From positions 434,001 through 498,000 of the forward strand of contig NZ_LXFU01000037.1 of the NCBI RefSeq assembly GCF_001657485.1: DNA of 64,000 bases. Direction: 5' to 3'. Source of the stretch: Rhizobium sp. WYCCWR10014 (lineage in GTDB: Bacteria; Pseudomonadota; Alphaproteobacteria; Rhizobiales; Rhizobiaceae). Both the position numbers and the translations under genes were made by a program. Shown here one piece after another: positions 61,911-64,000 of this stretch. Under the pieces are notes generated by a model. That model ran no database searches, was not told the origin of the DNA, and saw only the letters and a program-made list of their open reading frames with translations. Positions within the stretch are counted from its first letter, which is position 1; the number at the start of each line of letters is the position of its first letter.

Positions 61911-64000
61911 TGGACAAGTCCACCTTCGAAGACCGCAAGGCCATCATCGCGGGCCCGATGCACGGCTCGCTGCGGCATGATTCAGCACATAAGCACGTCA
62001 CCGGAACCGCCGATTATATCGACGATATTCCCGAACCCGCAGGTCTGCTGCATGGCGCCCTCGGCCTCTCCGACCGGGCGCATGCCGAAATCCTCAGCAT
62101 CGACCTTTCCGCGGTCGCCGCCTATCCCGGCGTCGTCTGGGTCTTCACCGGCAAGGACGTGCCCGGCGTCAACGACGTCAGCTCCAACGGCAGCCATGAC
62201 GAGCCGCTGCTGGTCGAAACTTTAGTTCAGTTTCATGGCCAGCCGATCTTTGCCGTTATCGCCGAGACGCGTGATGCCGCCCGCCGCGCCGCGCTGCTAG
62301 CGAAGATCGACTATCGCGACCTGCCGCATTGGAGCGATATCGACGGCGCGCTCGCCAATGGCAGCCCGCTCGTCATCACCCCGATGACGCTGCGGCGCGG
62401 CGAGCCGGACACGGAAATGAGCAATGCCGCCATGCGTCTGAAAGGTCAGATGCGCATCGGCGGACAGGAACATTTCTACCTCGAAGGCCATATCGCTGTG
62501 GCGATCCCCGGCGAGGACGACGAGGTCACCGTCTGGTCGTCGACGCAGCACCCGAGCGAGATCCAGCACATCGTCGGCCACGTGCTCGACATTCCTTCGA
62601 ACGCCGTGACCGTCAATGTGCGCCGCATGGGCGGCGGCTTCGGCGGCAAGGAGACGCAGGGCAATCAGTTCGCAGCCCTCGCCGCCATCGCCGCCAAGAA
62701 GCTCGGCCGCGCAATCAAATTCCGCCCTGATCGCGACGAGGATATGAGCGCCACCGGCAAGCGCCATGACTTCCTCGTCGATTACGAACTCGGCTTCGAC
62801 GCCGAAGGCCGCGTCCATGCGGTCGACGCCACCTATGCGGCGCGCTGCGGTTTCTCCTCCGACCTCTCAGGGCCGGTGACCGACCGTGCCCTCTTCCATG
62901 CCGATTCCAGCTACTTCTATCCGCATGTGCATCTGACCTCGAAGCCGTTGAAGACGCACACCGTCTCCAACACCGCCTTCCGCGGTTTCGGCGGGCCGCA
63001 GGGCATGCTCGGCGCCGAACGCTTCATCGAGGAGATCGCCTATGCCGTCGGCAAGGACCCGCTCGATGTCCGCAAGCTGAATTTCTACGGTCAGCCGGGC
63101 TCCGGGCGTACGCTCACCCCCTACCATCAGGAGGTCGAGGACAATATCATCGCCCGCATCGTCGAGGAACTGGAGGAAACGGCCGAATACCGGGCGCGGC
63201 GCAACGCCATCATCGCCTTCAACCGCGACAGCCGCTACATAAGAAAGGGCATCGCACTGACGCCGGTGAAATTCGGCATCTCCTTCACCATGACCGCCTT
63301 CAACCAGGCAGGCGCCCTCGTCCACATCTACCAGGACGGCTCGATCCACCTGAATCATGGCGGCACCGAAATGGGCCAGGGCCTCTATACCAAGGTGGCG
63401 CAGGTGCTGGCCGATAGCTTCCAGGTCGATATCGACAGGGTAAAGATAACCGCGACGACGACGGCCAAGGTGCCGAACACCTCGGCCACCGCCGCCTCTT
63501 CCGGCTCGGACTTGAATGGCATGGCAGCCTTCGACGCCGCCCGCCAGATCAAGGAACGGCTGGTCGCCTTTGCCGCCGAGAAATGGGATGTTGGGCCTGC
63601 CGACGTCGTCTTCCTGCCGAACCGCGTGCGCGTCGGCGAGATCGAGATCCCCTTCCCCGATTTCATCAAGCAGGCCTATTTCGCCCGCGTCCAGCTTTCC
63701 GCCGCAGGCTTCTACAAGACGCCGAAGATCCACTGGGACCGCAAAGCCGGCCGCGGCACGCCCTTCTATTATTTCGCCTACGGCGCGTCCTGCACCGAGG
63801 TTTCGATCGACACGCTGACCGGCGAATATCTGATCGACCGCACCGACATCCTCCACGATGTCGGTCGCTCGCTGAATCCGGCAATCGACATGGGCCAGGT
63901 CGAAGGCGCCTTCGTGCAGGGCCTGGGCTGGCTAACGACGGAAGAACTCTGGTGGGACGACAAGGGCCGGCTGCGCACCCATGCTCCCTCGACCTACAAG
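61910..64000 (+). CDS. xdhB: xanthine dehydrogenase, large (molybdopterin) subunit, partial
   Basis: An open frame of 697 codons runs from ATG 61910 (GTGGAGGACATCGC upstream) to the window edge without a stop; the full subunit should be about 780 residues. Motifs for the molybdenum cofactor are present: GQEHFYLEG, GGGFGGKE, NTAFRGFGGPQGM and GGTEMGQGLYTKVAQ. The AFRGFGGPQG arginine contacts the purine. With XdhA it oxidises hypoxanthine and xanthine to uric acid. Confidence 0.94.
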   Translation, partial: MDKSTFEDRKAIIAGPMHGSLRHDSAHKHVTGTADYIDDIPEPAGLLHGALGLSDRAHAEILSIDLSAVAAYPGVVWVFTGKDVPGVNDVSSNGSHDEPLLVETLVQFHGQPIFAVIAETRDAARRAALLAKIDYRDLPHWSDIDGALANGSPLVITPMTLRRGEPDTEMSNAAMRLKGQMRIGGQEHFYLEGHIAVAIPGEDDEVTVWSSTQHPSEIQHIVGHVLDIPSNAVTVNVRRMGGGFGGKETQGNQFAALAAIAAKKLGRAIKFRPDRDEDMSATGKRHDFLVDYELGFDAEGRVHAVDATYAARCGFSSDLSGPVTDRALFHADSSYFYPHVHLTSKPLKTHTVSNTAFRGFGGPQGMLGAERFIEEIAYAVGKDPLDVRKLNFYGQPGSGRTLTPYHQEVEDNIIARIVEELEETAEYRARRNAIIAFNRDSRYIRKGIALTPVKFGISFTMTAFNQAGALVHIYQDGSIHLNHGGTEMGQGLYTKVAQVLADSFQVDIDRVKITATTTAKVPNTSATAASSGSDLNGMAAFDAARQIKERLVAFAAEKWDVGPADVVFLPNRVRVGEIEIPFPDFIKQAYFARVQLSAAGFYKTPKIHWDRKAGRGTPFYYFAYGASCTEVSIDTLTGEYLIDRTDILHDVGRSLNPAIDMGQVEGAFVQGLGWLTTEELWWDDKGRLRTHAPSTYK

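Noticed and set aside
1..64000. CRISPR arrays, tRNA or rRNA genes, insertion sequences, phage genes
   Set aside because: I saw no regularly spaced repeats, no tRNA-like cloverleaf with conserved loops, no rRNA segments and no transposase or integrase.

Overview
The window looks like a chromosomal segment of a fast-growing nodule bacterium of the Rhizobium leguminosarum/etli group. Reasons: GC-rich coding with strong third-position G/C bias; a fused trpE(G) gene behind a Trp-rich leader; glnII beside a DUF2735 gene; bacA; a NolR-like repressor; a bdhA-xdhA-xdhB operon; and many copies of rhizobial intergenic mosaic repeats. I see no rRNA, tRNA, phage, insertion sequence or CRISPR array. This is mostly core metabolism and transport rather than an island.

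Layout. 1-5.3 kb: a partial hypothetical gene, trpE(G) with its attenuator, and a haem TonB receptor with two candidate iron operators. 5.3-15.5 kb: an extensin-like secreted protein, a small membrane protein, fhs, a YqhA-like membrane protein, a tandem-duplicated ClpP-fold secreted protein, a LuxR-type regulator with a PAS partner, a DUF2333 protein, a coiled-coil protein and tdk. 15.7-20 kb: choXWV choline transporter, a HugZ-like haem/FMN protein and a NolR-like regulator. 20-30.4 kb: phoX, an omega-amino-acid transaminase, an HD-GYP protein, a branched-chain amino-acid binding protein, a nonsense-disrupted lipoprotein gene, adenine deaminase and an alpha-glucosidase. 30.6-37.2 kb: the oppABCDF operon and a KDG-type sugar kinase.

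37.4-44.6 kb: DUF2735/glnII with a sigma-54 promoter, a glycosyltransferase, an esterase divergent from an OhrR-type MarR regulator, der and a TPR membrane protein. 44.6-50 kb: NnrU, a polysaccharide deacetylase, bacA, and an MFS exporter divergent from a PadR regulator. 50-57.7 kb: a methionine aminopeptidase, a luciferase-like oxidoreductase, an SRPBCC protein, an ECF42-type sigma factor with its DGPF/YCII partner, an HD hydrolase divergent from a GlxA/AraC regulator, and a secreted TIM-barrel-like protein. 57.8-64 kb: glpK and the bdhA-xdhA-xdhB operon, cut by the window edge.

The best leads are small and regulatory: the apparently leaderless trpL (three Trp codons) that fits the rnTrpL/peTrpL model; an identical 15-bp palindromic block in front of the MarR gene and the PadR gene; a 34-codon ORF coupled at both ends between xdhA and xdhB; an amber codon inside the lipobox of a small lipoprotein gene; the two-domain ClpP-fold protein whose second domain has lost the catalytic histidine; and several unassigned dyads in promoter regions.
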